Shown in pieces: positions 28,844-38,342 of a stretch of 64,000 bases of DNA. This DNA comes from Andalucia godoyi (Eukaryota; Discoba; Jakobea; Jakobida; Andaluciidae). Position 1 is the stretch's first letter; each line of letters begins with the position of its first letter. A program made the position numbers and the translations under genes. The stretch spans positions 1 to 64,000 of the forward strand of contig VRVR01000013.1 of assembly GCA_009859145.1 (NCBI GenBank). Direction: 5' to 3'. The notes beneath the pieces were generated by a model. It had not been told where the DNA came from and ran no database searches. It saw nothing but the letters and a program-made list of their open reading frames with translations.

Positions 28844-30208
28844 ATGCAGCATCTGCCAAAATCATTCTTTGCCAGCAACCGCACTCGTGTTGGCCAGTTC
28901 ATTGGGGAGGCAGGACATGTGTTCCTGTTCGGAAATCGCAGCGGTGTCCGCGATGATACGGACACAGACCTTGAAGTTCGTCAAGAGGCAAACTTTTTCT
29001 ACCTGACGGGTGTTTTGGACGCCAACTACTCGGCAGTTATTACAGTTCCGACTGGTGAGCTGACGTTGATTGCACCACAGATGAGTCCGGATGATCCAAT
29101 CTGGTACGGGGCGCTTCCGTCGCTTGCGGAAGTAAAGGAAAAACACGGTGCTGAGCGCGTCATTGAGGCAACTGCGGCTCCCGCGTTTCTAGGCGAGTTG
29201 AAGCAGTCCAAGATCTTTGTCATTAATGAAGATTTCAAAAGGCTTGCAATTGCAGCACTGCCCGCGGCCGCTGCCGGTGAGGCATCGATTGACACCGAGA
29301 AGTTGATGGAGGCACTGATTGAATCCAGGATGATCAAGCGGCCAGAGGAGATTGCCGTACTCCGCAGAGTTAACAAGATTTCGTCGGATGCCTTTGTGCT
29401 GATGATGCAAGAAGCTCGAAACTGCCGGTATGAACACGAACTCGAATCCATTTTTATGTCCTACGCGCGCCGACGTGGTTGCCGTCACATGGCGTACTTA
29501 CCGATCGTGGGCGCCGGAAACAATGGCGCTGTATTGCATTATATGGCCAACAATGCACCGTTGAAAAAGACAGACCTGGTGCTCGTCGATGCGGGTGCCG
29601 AGCTGGATCTGTATGCATCCGACATTACGCGGTGTTTCCCGATGTCCGGAACGTTTGATGAGCGCCAGCGAACGGTGTACACCATAGTGCTGAATGCCCA
29701 AAAGGCAGTTGCAACCATGATCCGCCCTGGAGTCGATTGGACGGATTGCCATCTCGCTGCGGAACGCGTGCTTGCCGAGGGTCTTTTGGCCGCGAATATT
29801 CTACGGGGATCGTTGGAGGAGATCCTGGAGAAGCGGGCAATGTCGGTGTTCTTCCCGCATGGCCTTGGGCACTTTATGGGATTGGCGGTCCACGATGTCG
29901 GCGGATATCCGAAGGGCGTCGAGCGTATCCAAAAGCCATCCTTGCAGTATCTTCGCTGCCGACGAGTTCTCCAAGAAGGCATGGTTATTACTAACGAGCC
30001 TGGCATCTACTTCAACGAGGAACTGGTCCGTCGAGCAAAAGAGAATGCCGAGGTCAGCGCACTGATCAACTGGGAGGAGGTCGAGAAGTACCGAGGATTC
30101 GGTGGAGTTCGCATCGAGGACGACATCGTCGTTACTGCAGACGGATGCGAGTCGTTGACGACTGCTCCCAAGGAAATTGAAGACATTGAAAAGGTCATGC
30201 GCTCTTAA
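28844..30208 (+). CDS. Xaa-Pro aminopeptidase/dipeptidase (M24B metallopeptidase)
   Basis: A 454-residue enzyme cleaving bonds next to proline. The N-terminal creatinase-like domain (RVGQFIGEAGHVFLF, FFYLTGV) precedes the pita-bread catalytic domain. All five metal ligands are visible: two Asp in DAGAELDLYASDITR, His in HGLGHFMGLAVHDVGG, Glu in GMVITNEPGIYF, and Glu in GVRIEDDIVV. They bind two Mn or Zn ions. The frame is open for 66 codons further upstream (ATG 28646), but that part overlaps a dispersed repeat and lacks family similarity, so I start at MQHLPKSFF. If the longer form is made, the extra segment could act as a targeting sequence, as in the mitochondrial XPNPEP3 group. The gene is convergent with the TPR gene; the short 3' spacer is TTG/AAT-rich. 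Confidence 0.9.
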   Translation: MQHLPKSFFASNRTRVGQFIGEAGHVFLFGNRSGVRDDTDTDLEVRQEANFFYLTGVLDANYSAVITVPTGELTLIAPQMSPDDPIWYGALPSLAEVKEKHGAERVIEATAAPAFLGELKQSKIFVINEDFKRLAIAALPAAAAGEASIDTEKLMEALIESRMIKRPEEIAVLRRVNKISSDAFVLMMQEARNCRYEHELESIFMSYARRRGCRHMAYLPIVGAGNNGAVLHYMANNAPLKKTDLVLVDAGAELDLYASDITRCFPMSGTFDERQRTVYTIVLNAQKAVATMIRPGVDWTDCHLAAERVLAEGLLAANILRGSLEEILEKRAMSVFFPHGLGHFMGLAVHDVGGYPKGVERIQKPSLQYLRCRRVLQEGMVITNEPGIYFNEELVRRAKENAEVSALINWEEVEKYRGFGGVRIEDDIVVTADGCESLTTAPKEIEDIEKVMRS

Positions 30209-30399
30209 CACGCCAAGTTTTTTTTATGTTGTGGTTGCTTTTGCTGTTGTGGTTGTTGCGTTTGTTGTTGCTCTTTTGCGTCTTTTTTTAAATTTGTTGT
30301 TCGTCAGTTGCGCACACTGTAATAATAATAATAAGAATAAAAAAAGACGAGGGATAGCAGAGAGAAAAACCTAGGGGCACAGAAGATCTGCTTTGCTCC

Positions 30400-31533
30400 T
30401 TACTGATCTTCCAGATTCATCTTCATGGGTTCGGTGCCCTTCTCGCACTGCTGGATATTAAGCTTCATGCGCTTCGCCTCATCCTTGTACATTTTCCCAA
30501 GACGTCTTTTGAGAAAGCGATAGTACTTTTCATAAAAGATGGCCATATTTCTATTGAATGGATTTCCTGCAAAATCTGCCGTTGCTCGGCGAATGGACTC
30601 CTTGAACAGCGCATCCGCGCGATCCTCGTTCTTCAGCCCCGCATTCGCTTGGGCCATGTACAGCAACGCCATGGTTGGAGTCTTCCCCATCATTTCCACA
30701 CCCTGGCTAAGCTTGGACAGCGCCATTGTGAAGTGGGACGCATCGAGCCAAACTGCACTGAGATCCACCAACAGCTGGCCCTGCTTCACGCGGTCCACGG
30801 ACTCGCCGATTCCGCCTTCGAGAATAGCTTTTGCAAGATCCAGCTGGCCAATCATTCGCAAGGCATGTGCCAGATACCGCCTTGTTTGGTACATCTCCTG
30901 CTCGGAAGCGCTGAGCTTCTTCTGCGACGCGAGCACAGTGTCCAGCAACTGCACCGCATCCTCCAGCCGTCCCTGCAGCACGAACACCCTTCCTAGATTG
31001 AAGCGCGCCTCCGCAAGCTCCAGTGTGTCATCTGCGTCCGCAACTGCCTGGCTCAAATGCGACGGAATCATCTCTGGAGCCCCCGTCAGCGCTGGACATC
31101 CCATCGCAATATGCACCGCTGTTGCATAGCACTCTGCTGCATTGTCCAGATCCCCCAGCATCTTTTCATACGCCATTCCCGTCAGATGGAAAAGTTGTGC
31201 GTTTTCCTTTGTTACAAACCGCTCATTCTCCGTCTCAAACGCACTCTGCAAAAGCTTCAGCGCTGCACCAATGTTTTCCCTTGTATTCGTCGCCAGCAAC
31301 TCCGTAACCTTGGTCCTTACACTTTCATTTGAGCCTTCACTGCTACTATTGTCCAAATGAACCTCAGAGGATGTGACGACTGCCGTCGAAAAGGAACGAA
31401 TTGCAACCGGAAGCAACGAACACACGCGGACGCTCGAAACCACCGAATTCCCACATCGGACCGGTGACAATGGCGTCCTCGCCAGCGATAGTCTCGCAGC
31501 TCGAAACACTGATGTAGATAACACTCGGTGCAT
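30400..31533 (-). CDS. Mitochondrial-type TPR-repeat protein
   Basis: A 377-residue protein. The N-terminus from the chosen Met (MHRVLSTSVFRAARLSLART, then Ser/Arg-rich without acids) is a textbook mitochondrial presequence. Residues ~75-330 are helical with repeated A-x-L/Y-x-x-A patterns typical of tetratricopeptide repeats, for example HLTGMAYEKMLGDLDNAAEC, ARFNLGRVFVLQGRLEDAVQ and TRRYLAHALRMIGQLDLAKA. TPRs bind partner proteins; no enzymatic domain is seen. The basic C-terminus (RRLGKMYKDEAKRMKLN) is unassigned. The frame is open 40 codons upstream, but that piece is hydrophobic and includes polypyrimidine-derived FPLFPPLFPF, so it is probably 5' leader. I do not recognise a specific orthologue. 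Confidence 0.75.
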   Translation of the reverse strand: MHRVLSTSVFRAARLSLARTPLSPVRCGNSVVSSVRVCSLLPVAIRSFSTAVVTSSEVHLDNSSSEGSNESVRTKVTELLATNTRENIGAALKLLQSAFETENERFVTKENAQLFHLTGMAYEKMLGDLDNAAECYATAVHIAMGCPALTGAPEMIPSHLSQAVADADDTLELAEARFNLGRVFVLQGRLEDAVQLLDTVLASQKKLSASEQEMYQTRRYLAHALRMIGQLDLAKAILEGGIGESVDRVKQGQLLVDLSAVWLDASHFTMALSKLSQGVEMMGKTPTMALLYMAQANAGLKNEDRADALFKESIRRATADFAGNPFNRNMAIFYEKYYRFLKRRLGKMYKDEAKRMKLNIQQCEKGTEPMKMNLEDQ

Positions 31534-31799
31534 TATGCAGTGCAACTCGAAACAATAGAAAGAAATAACAACAATAACAAAAGGAAAAAGAGGGGGAAAC
31601 AGAGGAAAACATAACATCGAAAGACCAGGAATTCTCGCCAATGCCTTTCCCAATCTTTTTCGCTTTTACCTTTTCTTTCATTATTTTTCATCCCTTTTCA
31701 TTACAAATAAATATTAATAACGACATTTAACGCAAACTTTGCCTCAAGCATGCTCTTCCGAAACGTGGAATAGCCCTGCGACCTGAAACGCACGCTCGG

Positions 31800-33060
31800 C
31801 ATGTTCCTCCACGCATTCAACAGACATTGCGTGTCCGCTTCGCCAGCCTTCATCAGACGGAACGCCGAGCCATTTTTTGGCAGTCATGTAGCACTCGACG
31901 TCCAAAGATTGCACAAGAACTCTACAAAAAAGAGCAGAGTCTGTCTGCCCATTCGTTTCCCGCTTCGAGAGATTTTCAAATCCCGGATCCCGGATCCATC
32001 TTCAAGAGCACCTTCTGCATGTCCTCCAACGACTGGGACCTGCACTGGTCGAAACACTGTTGAGATCGCATTGTTCATTGTCACGTGGTTTCTCCCGGGG
32101 CTGACTGCCGTCTCGCCACCACCATTTGGACAAAGCTACTGCTTTTCCCGAAGAAGGAAACGACTGCTTCATGAGGATTCACTGCTCAACAGCTTCCGTG
32201 ATCTTGAGCATCGTCTTTCCACCTCTGTTGGGACGACAGGATAAAAGGGCTTGAGGATGTCCACCGCATTGGCGCGATGTCGGAAGCATAGGAGCCGCAC
32301 GACATGCCATTTTTCCCATTCGAGAGCCCCCGACAGTACAGCCGCAAGTATAGCACACAGCTCCCTTACACGACGGATGCGATGCGACAACTAGCGGGCA
32401 ACAGATGAACTGTTTTTTGTAACAAGCGAGTGCCTGGTGGACGACGCAACTAGAATCTGCTGTTTCAGTTTCATGGTCGTAGGAACTCGTACTGCACACC
32501 GCACAGCCAATCGCCCTTCGAGCGCCTCTTCTCCGCCCCATGAGACCCCCGGGTGGAAGACCAGTGACACACCGACCATGCCCATCCATGGGCGGTCCTC
32601 GAAGCAAACGACAGGGCTTCACAAAACCGGATCCAGCCTTCTGGCAATGGCAGATGCAGCGGCGTTCCTTCGCGCTGCAGCATCAGAAGTTTCTCGTCAT
32701 GCAGCTTGTTTTCCTTTTCAGGCAAGTAATTCAGCTCCTGACCCCAAAACTTGCGGTCGTCCTCTGTTTGGGCACCAAGGTACTGCGCCTTTGTTTGGTC
32801 AATCTTGCCTTCGACGATGCGAGTCTGATTTTCAGTTTCGGTTATTCGTGCGGCAGCTGCGTCAATGTCCTCCTGGACTTTCGAGATCTCCCCTTCAACC
32901 ATCTCCAACTGTTCGGGAAAGAACCATCACTGTCGACAGTTCAAAGACAGACGGACCCACCGCTGGCAGTGGCACGAAATGGCCTTCATTCGTTGCTGAA
33001 ACAAACAGGATTGGCGACGTTGAAAATGCCGGCTCGTCTCACGTGAGAGCCGCGGCAGTG
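31800..33060 (-). pseudogene. Decayed coiled-coil / P-loop gene (Crinkler-like architecture)
   Basis: On the minus strand a coiled-coil piece (32908-32471) reads VEGEISKVQEDIDAAAARI and later FWGQELNYLPEKENKLHDEK. This is the Leu/Glu/Lys pattern found before the NTPase part of Crinkler (CRN)-like and related proteins of oomycetes, chytrids and other protists. About 250-300 bp further on, a P-loop-like SCRPNRGGKTMLKITEAVE appears at ~32240-32180, reached only by changing frame and followed at once by TGA. Still further downstream, protein-like pieces such as SQSLEDMQKVLLKMDPGSGI occur in another frame with stops. No intact frame connects these. I read it as a pseudogene; the family assignment is tentative. 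Flanks at 31534-31799 and 33061-33449 hold nothing else. Confidence 0.4.
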
Positions 33061-33449
33061 TGACAGAAACAGAAGCAGCAGACACGGTTGCAATGCAGAC
33101 CCACTTAACGCCAGCTGCAGATGTGCGAGCGACTGGTTTTTGGACCTTTAAGAGGACTCTTGAGCGATGCTAGGCCCACGGGGACCAATAAAACTGCGTG
33201 TTTATTCCGTTGAACTTCAGGTACGATTGGTGAATGCGCGAATAAACCTGCTCCCTTCACTCGAAACAAAAGGATCATACGCAGCGTAGTTTAGCTGAGT
33301 CGGCGTGTTTTTTGTTTTTGTTTTGTTGTTGTTTTTGTACGTTGGACTGAGTTGACGGTGGTGGTGGTGGTGTCGATAGACACCAAAATATTGAAGACGA
33401 AAAAAAAGATAGGCAAAACATCTCTTGTCAAGCTTCTCGGGGAACCCGT

Positions 33450-33755
33450 TTAGAAGCCGTAGAGAGTGCGTCCCTGGCGCTTGAGGGCCAGAACAACGTC
33501 CTGCGAAGTGACGGTCTTGCGGCGTCCGTGTTCAGTGTACGTGACTGCATCGCGGATGACCTGCTCAAGGAACATCTTGAGGACCTTGCGGGTCTCGTCG
33601 TAGATTCCCTTCGAGATACGCTTGACACCACCTCGGCGAGCCAGACGGCGGATTGCGGGGACAGTGATTCCCGAAATCGTCTCGCGGAAAACCTTCTTGT
33701 GGCGCTTGGCACCTCCCTTTCCGAGTCCTTTACCTCCTTTACCACGTCCTGCCAT
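33450..33755 (-). CDS. Histone H4
   Basis: A 101-residue core histone starting [19 protein letters not shown]. The tail lysines at the usual acetylation sites (5, 8, 12, 16) are kept, and the fold motifs [27 protein letters not shown] and [12 protein letters not shown] are canonical. H4 pairs with H3 to form the nucleosome tetramer. Oddities: it stops right after YGF, lacking the C-terminal Gly-Gly of most H4s; residues 20-25 read KKVFRE rather than RKVLRD; and the loop reads [15 protein letters not shown]. The ATG at 33755 is certain from the family; the frame upstream to 34076 is leader. No H3 gene is adjacent, so it is not in the paired arrangement seen in many eukaryotes. The upstream 368 bp hold poly-A/G stretches and the likely promoter. 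Confidence 0.97.
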   Translation of the reverse strand: MAGRGKGGKGLGKGGAKRHKKVFRETISGITVPAIRRLARRGGVKRISKGIYDETRKVLKMFLEQVIRDAVTYTEHGRRKTVTSQDVVLALKRQGRTLYGF

Positions 33756-34123
33756 GATTGCTGTTTGATTGAGATTTGATTGAGTGTTTTTGAATTGAGA
33801 AGAAGAGAAGGGAAAAAGAAAAGGAGAGAAACAAAAATCCAAAAAAAAAAAAAAAAACAGAAAAAGAATGACAGAAGAGGCACAGAAGACAAGACCGGAA
33901 GACGAGAGCAGTGAGTTTGCAAAGGCGTGAAATTTCACCGAGGGGCGCGCCAAACTACCCCATGACCGGGAGTGGCAGCTTGCTCCACTTTCCGCTGTCT
34001 CCCTCAATCTGTGCATTTCAGAACACACGCACAAAAGGTAGGAATTCTCTTTCCTTCGACCCACTACAGTCGGCAAAAAAATTCATGCTCTTTTTTTCTC
34101 TTGTCATCTTTGGGGCGTTGCTC

Positions 34124-34571
34124 GCCTACATTATGCACTGAACATGCATATCTACGAATGGACATGCATATTCAATCTTGCATCCCGTTGCCAGGGAGGG
34201 GATAGGCCCCAACACGCCTCACGGCGTTCTTCAGATAGATGTTCCGCGCTCCGTTCTCAATCTCGATCAATCGGTGAGCTACACGCGGGACATGCAAACA
34301 CTTTGCCTCCGCCGCTCGCGATACTCGGTCGCCTTATGGAACAAACGCTACAAAAAGTGAAACCAACGAATGATAGAACAGATGGCTACGGATGTTGCGT
34401 TAAAGAGTGTCGAAAATGCGGAGCCTGTGCCCCCGGCTGAATTTTGGCCGAGCGTGCGTAAGCACGGATTCCTGTGAAACAAACGTGCTAGTGTCGGCCA
34501 ATGTCGACCGTGTGTGTTTATGTATACTTCCGTATATGCATGACAATGACGTGTTATTATGTATTCAGCGG
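34124..34571 (-). mobile_element. Fanzor/TnpB-type transposon relic B (448 bp)
   Basis: Both ends match the other copies: GCCTACATTATGCACTGAAC at 34124 and CAGCGG at 34566-34571. Between them, read on the minus strand, lies a degraded nuclease C-terminus at about 34285-34201. IDRD is followed by a stop/one-base shift, then NGARNIYLKNAVRRVGAY in the next frame. The left-end portion is shared with relic E (3.8 kb) but differs from relics A and D beyond CCGCTG, so B and E form a second subfamily. The copy sits between histone H4 and the next plus-strand gene. Confidence 0.75.
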
Positions 34572-34644
34572 CTTCACCGATTTTGGTGCTTCGTCTCTGT
34601 ATGGCTTTCTCAGTCGTCTTTCCAAACGCGACGCGATCAAAGTA

Positions 34645-35127
34645 ATGCCGCCGCGAGCAAAGCGTCGTCGAAGCGAAGCCTTTGAAGAGGATTTCTCGAC
34701 GCTGTGGAATTACGAAACGGAGAGCGTGATCCTCGAGTCTCTGACGCATTTTCCCTTGAAGGGCGGTGCATCGACGCTTCTTTCCATCATGAATGCATAT
34801 GTTTCGCTTCGCAAGCATCTGGAATCATCTGAAGGAAACCATTTGCGGTACTTGCTCCCGCTGCTGAGTCTAAAAGCCGTCCGCTCGCGAATCGGGCTGT
34901 GGTTCAACATAGATCAGATCATCGGCGAGTATTATGAGGATGCGGTTTCAAAGCCATTCGCAGTCCCATCCTCATTCTTCACCATAGATATGACATCGCA
35001 GTCACAGCATGATGCTTCGCCTTTGCAGACTCTGGGTTCCGACGCAAGCTCTCCGTCGGCGGTGGCTCAGCAAGGCGCCACAACCATTCGGCCTCGCTCC
35101 ACGCGCGCATCCGTCTCTCTGAAGTAA
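34645..35127 (+). CDS. Possible EAF7/MRGBP-like chromatin subunit
   Basis: A 160-residue protein. It starts with a nuclear-localisation-like PPRAKRRRSEAF. Residues ~20-115 are a compact helical domain: LWNYETESVILESLTHFPLK, then a long helix pair, then VRSRIGLWFNIDQIIGEYYE and FAVPSSFF. The order (Trp-x-x-x-x-E...L near the start; a PLKG-like turn where MRGBP has KPVG; a final IGLWFNID resembling 'LGTLYNLD'; then F-x-hydrophobic-P) recalls the CT20 domain of Eaf7/MRGBP, a NuA4 histone-acetyltransferase subunit. Similarity is weak and could be misleading. The C-terminal 45 residues are Ser/Thr/Gln-rich. The frame runs upstream to 34501, but that part lies in a transposon relic. Confidence 0.45.
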   Translation: MPPRAKRRRSEAFEEDFSTLWNYETESVILESLTHFPLKGGASTLLSIMNAYVSLRKHLESSEGNHLRYLLPLLSLKAVRSRIGLWFNIDQIIGEYYEDAVSKPFAVPSSFFTIDMTSQSQHDASPLQTLGSDASSPSAVAQQGATTIRPRSTRASVSLK

Positions 35128-36298
35128 GTCCGTTTGCAGTGGCGCCATACTCCATCCATCACCACTTACTATGCACCTTGGTTCTCTTCTTGCATGTCGA
35201 ATGACGTTCTTTGCTGTCTTCTTGCACATCATTGTCTTCTTCTTCTTCTTCTTCTTCTTCATCATCATCATCATCATCATCATCATATTTATTATATGCC
35301 GGTTGCTGTGGAGCGACGGCGTGCAAAAGCAACTCGACGGCTTGGTTTTGCCTTGGAACACAAACACGCCGTGCAGTCACGGATTCCTGTCTTTTCTTGA
35401 TCCGGGCAAGAATACCAAAGACCCTTTCCCCGGGCCTGATCCAGGCCCTGTTCTGCTCCTGCAAGTCTAGTGCCCTCAAATTACAGTTTTTCCGATTTTC
35501 AACTTCAGCTCTTCTCTAGCGTTGGCTACATTACGGGGTTGGGGGTCGGGGTACGTAGAATACGTATTTTACCGTAAAATGCACGTAAAATGACGTAACG
35601 CCAAATTATATTGCCGTTGAAACAAACGTACTGACACAAATTTATGGGTAAACACCGTTATCCGCATCGTCCTGTGTGGGGAATGGAGCGAGGACATTCT
35701 CAGTCGATCAGTCAACGCTACGTGGGATGAACAGTGTTTTTCGACTTTTCGACCCTCTTCTGCAGGAGTCTGAGGAGGACTGTCGTCGTCCTCGTTTCGC
35801 TCCTGTCTGACCGGTTCGCGTTCATCGGCAACTTCGCTGCCGTCCCTGTCGATACAGGATTCAAATTCACGATCGACGGGCTGTCCATGTCGTCGTTTTC
35901 ACGCCTTGTGAGCTCCAAGCAGAAACAAAAAACTAAAAAAAGGACGCGTTTGTTTTGCTAATATAATACTGGTGTGAATGCGGAAGAACGAGGACGTACT
36001 GGGGGAAAAACCACTGATGATCGTAATCTCAATATAGTCGTTTTTTGCTGTGTCATTTTCAATGGCAGGAACTCAGACTTCAAATCCTGGAAGATATGTG
36101 AACAGCACACAAGGAAATGTTCTTCGTCAGTCAAGATCCTCAACGAACTGTGCAAAACGCCCAACGAACTCTTGACTGTGCGATGATAACCGACGGCGTT
36201 TATCCAGTTATATATGTACACACATGATTTTTGAACATGTTTCGCTCCACTTTCTTATTGCAGTTCTCACGTCAAGACGTCGATGTGCCAGAGGAGTG
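35128..36298. other. Intergenic region with CTT/ATC microsatellite
   Basis: A (CTT)n-(ATC)n compound microsatellite lies at about 35228-35286. A GC/GT-rich patch TACGGGGTTGGGGGTCGGGG is at 35528-35547, followed by ACGTA-rich sequence (35549-35600). Short frames (35734-35961 +, 35958-36221 -) have no protein-like features. It probably contains the 3' flanks of two convergent genes. Confidence 0.5.
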
Positions 36299-36964
36299 CT
36301 ACGACTTTCTGGAAGCCTTCCGTTGCGAATGTTTTCCGTTCTCATTGTCGTCGTCGACACCGTCTGTTGCCAACGCAGGATCAAACAAGTATCGTCCCTT
36401 GTAGAATGCGACGGCGATTGTGCAGCAGCAGCCGAGGAAGCAGATTGAGAAGAGGACCACGGGAACCAGCCACTCGATCCGATCCGCGTCAATGGAGAAT
36501 GTCGCACGAATCGCAACTCGATTCCCTACGTTGCACAGCATGACGCTGTACTCATGAAACGGAGAGATGACGGTATTCCTTGCAGAAACCGTCGCTGGCA
36601 TTCCTACCGTCTCGTACAGAATCGCCGCACACTGCCGATCCGCCCCGAGCACGCAGTCCGGTTCCAGACGCCGCAGAGTGAGAATCAGCAGCAGCGAGGC
36701 GTCGTACGGCGTGACACTTGACGCCGTCGACGCATTCACCAATGCTGCGAATGACCCAGAAAGCGAAACCTTGCTCTTGTCAAACAGATGTGAAATCCAG
36801 CACTCTTGCGGTTGCAACGTCGTCGAAAGGTCCGTAATGGAACCAGCACTGAAATGCAAGGTTTGCAAAAAGACAACTGCAAACAACAACAATAACGACA
36901 ATGGCGACAATGGCGACAATGGCGACAATCGGCTTGTTGTTAAGAATGGACGAGAATGATGCAT
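36299..36964 (-). CDS. Single-pass type I membrane protein, unknown
   Basis: A 221-residue protein with a signal peptide: MHHSRPFLTTSRLSPLSPLS, then LLLLFAVVFLQTLHFSAG. A lumenal or extracellular domain of ~130 residues holds several Cys, with positions such as QECWISH, EPDCVLG, RQCAAIL and MLCNVGN, suggesting disulfides. One transmembrane helix follows (WLVPVVLFSICFLGCCCTIA), then a ~40-residue cytosolic tail that is acidic and then basic. The SPLSPLSPLS stretch is a coding 9-bp repeat. I do not recognise the family. The frame extends 66 codons upstream, but that part looks like leader; the chosen Met begins the signal peptide directly. Confidence 0.6.
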   Translation of the reverse strand: MHHSRPFLTTSRLSPLSPLSPLSLLLLFAVVFLQTLHFSAGSITDLSTTLQPQECWISHLFDKSKVSLSGSFAALVNASTASSVTPYDASLLLILTLRRLEPDCVLGADRQCAAILYETVGMPATVSARNTVISPFHEYSVMLCNVGNRVAIRATFSIDADRIEWLVPVVLFSICFLGCCCTIAVAFYKGRYLFDPALATDGVDDDNENGKHSQRKASRKS

Positions 36965-37261
36965 CAGTATGGCGGACTCTGCATTGTGCTTTGCTGGAGT
37001 CTGAAAAAGAAGAAGGAGGGAGGGGTGAAATGAAAGAAAGATAGATAGATAGAAAGAAGAGGGAAACGAGGAAAAGGAACGCTGATTTGGCTCTGAAGAT
37101 GCTATAGCTGGTATGTATCCATGTCGATTCACCCCCGTCGTAGTAGATTCTCGTTTGCGCATTCTTAGCGAGCCCCTGTGTACCGAGAATGGTGACTGAT
37201 CTCCAGAGGCTAACTGGTTAGCTGGCTGACTGGCAAAAAGTGAGTTGATTTTTTGGCTGGA

Positions 37262-37753
37262 ATGACACAGAAGCCAGACCGGTCTGCGATTCTGAAGGTG
37301 TTTCTGAGCGAGCTGCGTGATGTGTGCAAGCAGTGCTCAGCAAGCGATGCTGGGGCCGCAGCAGGCGGCACCACAGCGACGGCGTACGTGGAGCCTTACC
37401 CAGGACGCATCTATTCGCGGTTCTGGATCGAGGGCTTTGTTGTGTCCCGGACCACACGATCGGCCAAGTTTGACATTCTCGAGCTCGACGACGGCTCGCC
37501 CGCCCGCATGCACATCGCGGTCAATCCGTCGTGCTCGACACTTGGCGACCCTCGATTTCAGCCGGGTGCGTACATTGCAGCAGTCGTAAGACCAATCCTC
37601 AATGCCAAGCAGCTGGGATCGCCTGTACTTGCTGTCCGTGTGGGTCTTGTCGAACCCTTCGCCGTCGGAACGCGACTGACTTGCTGGCCGCTCGAAGTCG
37701 CATACTGTCGACGGCTCGTCAAGGCGGGAAACACCGATTCCGCAATTCCTTAA
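37262..37753 (+). CDS. RMI2-like OB-fold protein
   Basis: A 163-residue protein starting MTQKPDRSAILK. The N-terminal helix (ILKVFLSELRDVCKQC) is followed by an Ala/Gly linker and a beta-rich domain: YSRFWIEGFVVSRTTRSAKF, DILELDDGS, FQPGAYIAAVV, PVLAVRVGLVEPF, and LTCWPLEVAYCRRLVK. The order is that of RMI2, the OB-fold subunit of the BLM-TopoIII-RMI dissolvasome: an N-terminal helix and DLSG-like turn, a WxxG strand, 'pGkYvmVvG', and a final W-x-L-E-V block. That complex resolves double Holliday junctions. It could be another small OB-fold protein. The next gene starts only 141 bp downstream on the same strand. Confidence 0.5.
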   Translation: MTQKPDRSAILKVFLSELRDVCKQCSASDAGAAAGGTTATAYVEPYPGRIYSRFWIEGFVVSRTTRSAKFDILELDDGSPARMHIAVNPSCSTLGDPRFQPGAYIAAVVRPILNAKQLGSPVLAVRVGLVEPFAVGTRLTCWPLEVAYCRRLVKAGNTDSAIP

Positions 37754-37893
37754 GTCCCACGACGCTTCCCAGCTTTTGCTGTTGGTTGCTGTTCTTCCCT
37801 TCTGCTTTATCCTGTTGCTTCATTATCTGCCAACACGTTGTCATATATATTATTTTTCGGGGAGGGTGCCGTTTCACAAAAGAGCAGCATATC

Positions 37894-38112
37894 ATGGAGA
37901 GCAGCGGTGAGCAGAGCACCGAGTTGGCAATGCTGGAGCAGCTTGATGCATCTTCCTCGCAAATTGTAAGCTCACTCCAGACTCTGACGTCCGACATGCA
38001 GCAACTCGCGGCGGCTGCACAGGCCATGAACAGCGTCGTCAAGTCGTGGGCCGGCGTCATGAGCGCATTTTCCGCAGATCCAAACACCCGTCTTGTCCAG
38101 TACCCTGTCTAG
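37894..38112 (+). CDS. Dad2-like DASH/kinetochore small protein
   Basis: A 72-residue acidic-helical protein starting MESSGEQSTELAMLEQLDAS. The core is one long helix (SSSQIVSSLQTLTSDMQQLA, then AAAQAMNSVVKSWAGVMSAF), with a short tail TRLVQYPV. The 'S..l...L..L......L......V..V...W..V...' spacing and the Trp match DASH subunit Dad2, which helps link kinetochores to microtubule plus ends. Small helical proteins are easily confused, so this needs a profile search. The frame is open upstream to 37531, but that overlaps the RMI2-like gene. A Gln/Asn-type CAA/AAC repeat lies in the 3' flank (38236-38275). Confidence 0.5.
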   Translation: MESSGEQSTELAMLEQLDASSSQIVSSLQTLTSDMQQLAAAAQAMNSVVKSWAGVMSAFSADPNTRLVQYPV

Positions 38113-38342
38113 AAACTTTTCGTCGATGCAGTGCTGATGCCATTGCACGCGAGACTGACCAACAAACTTCTTGTACAAAAATACCAGTCTGCTCTTCACC
38201 GCATTCCCATAAATATGCTTCACAAAAATGTCAAAGCCAAAAACAACAGCAACAACAGCAACAACAGCAACACATACATCATTTATGTCATAAGTAAGAC
38301 AGATCAGGGGAGGGGGGAGAGGAGGAATAGAGATCAGCACGA

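Noticed and set aside
33756-34076. N-terminal extension of histone H4
   Set aside because: H4 starts invariably at M-(S/A)-G-R-G-K; the upstream frame is leader sequence.
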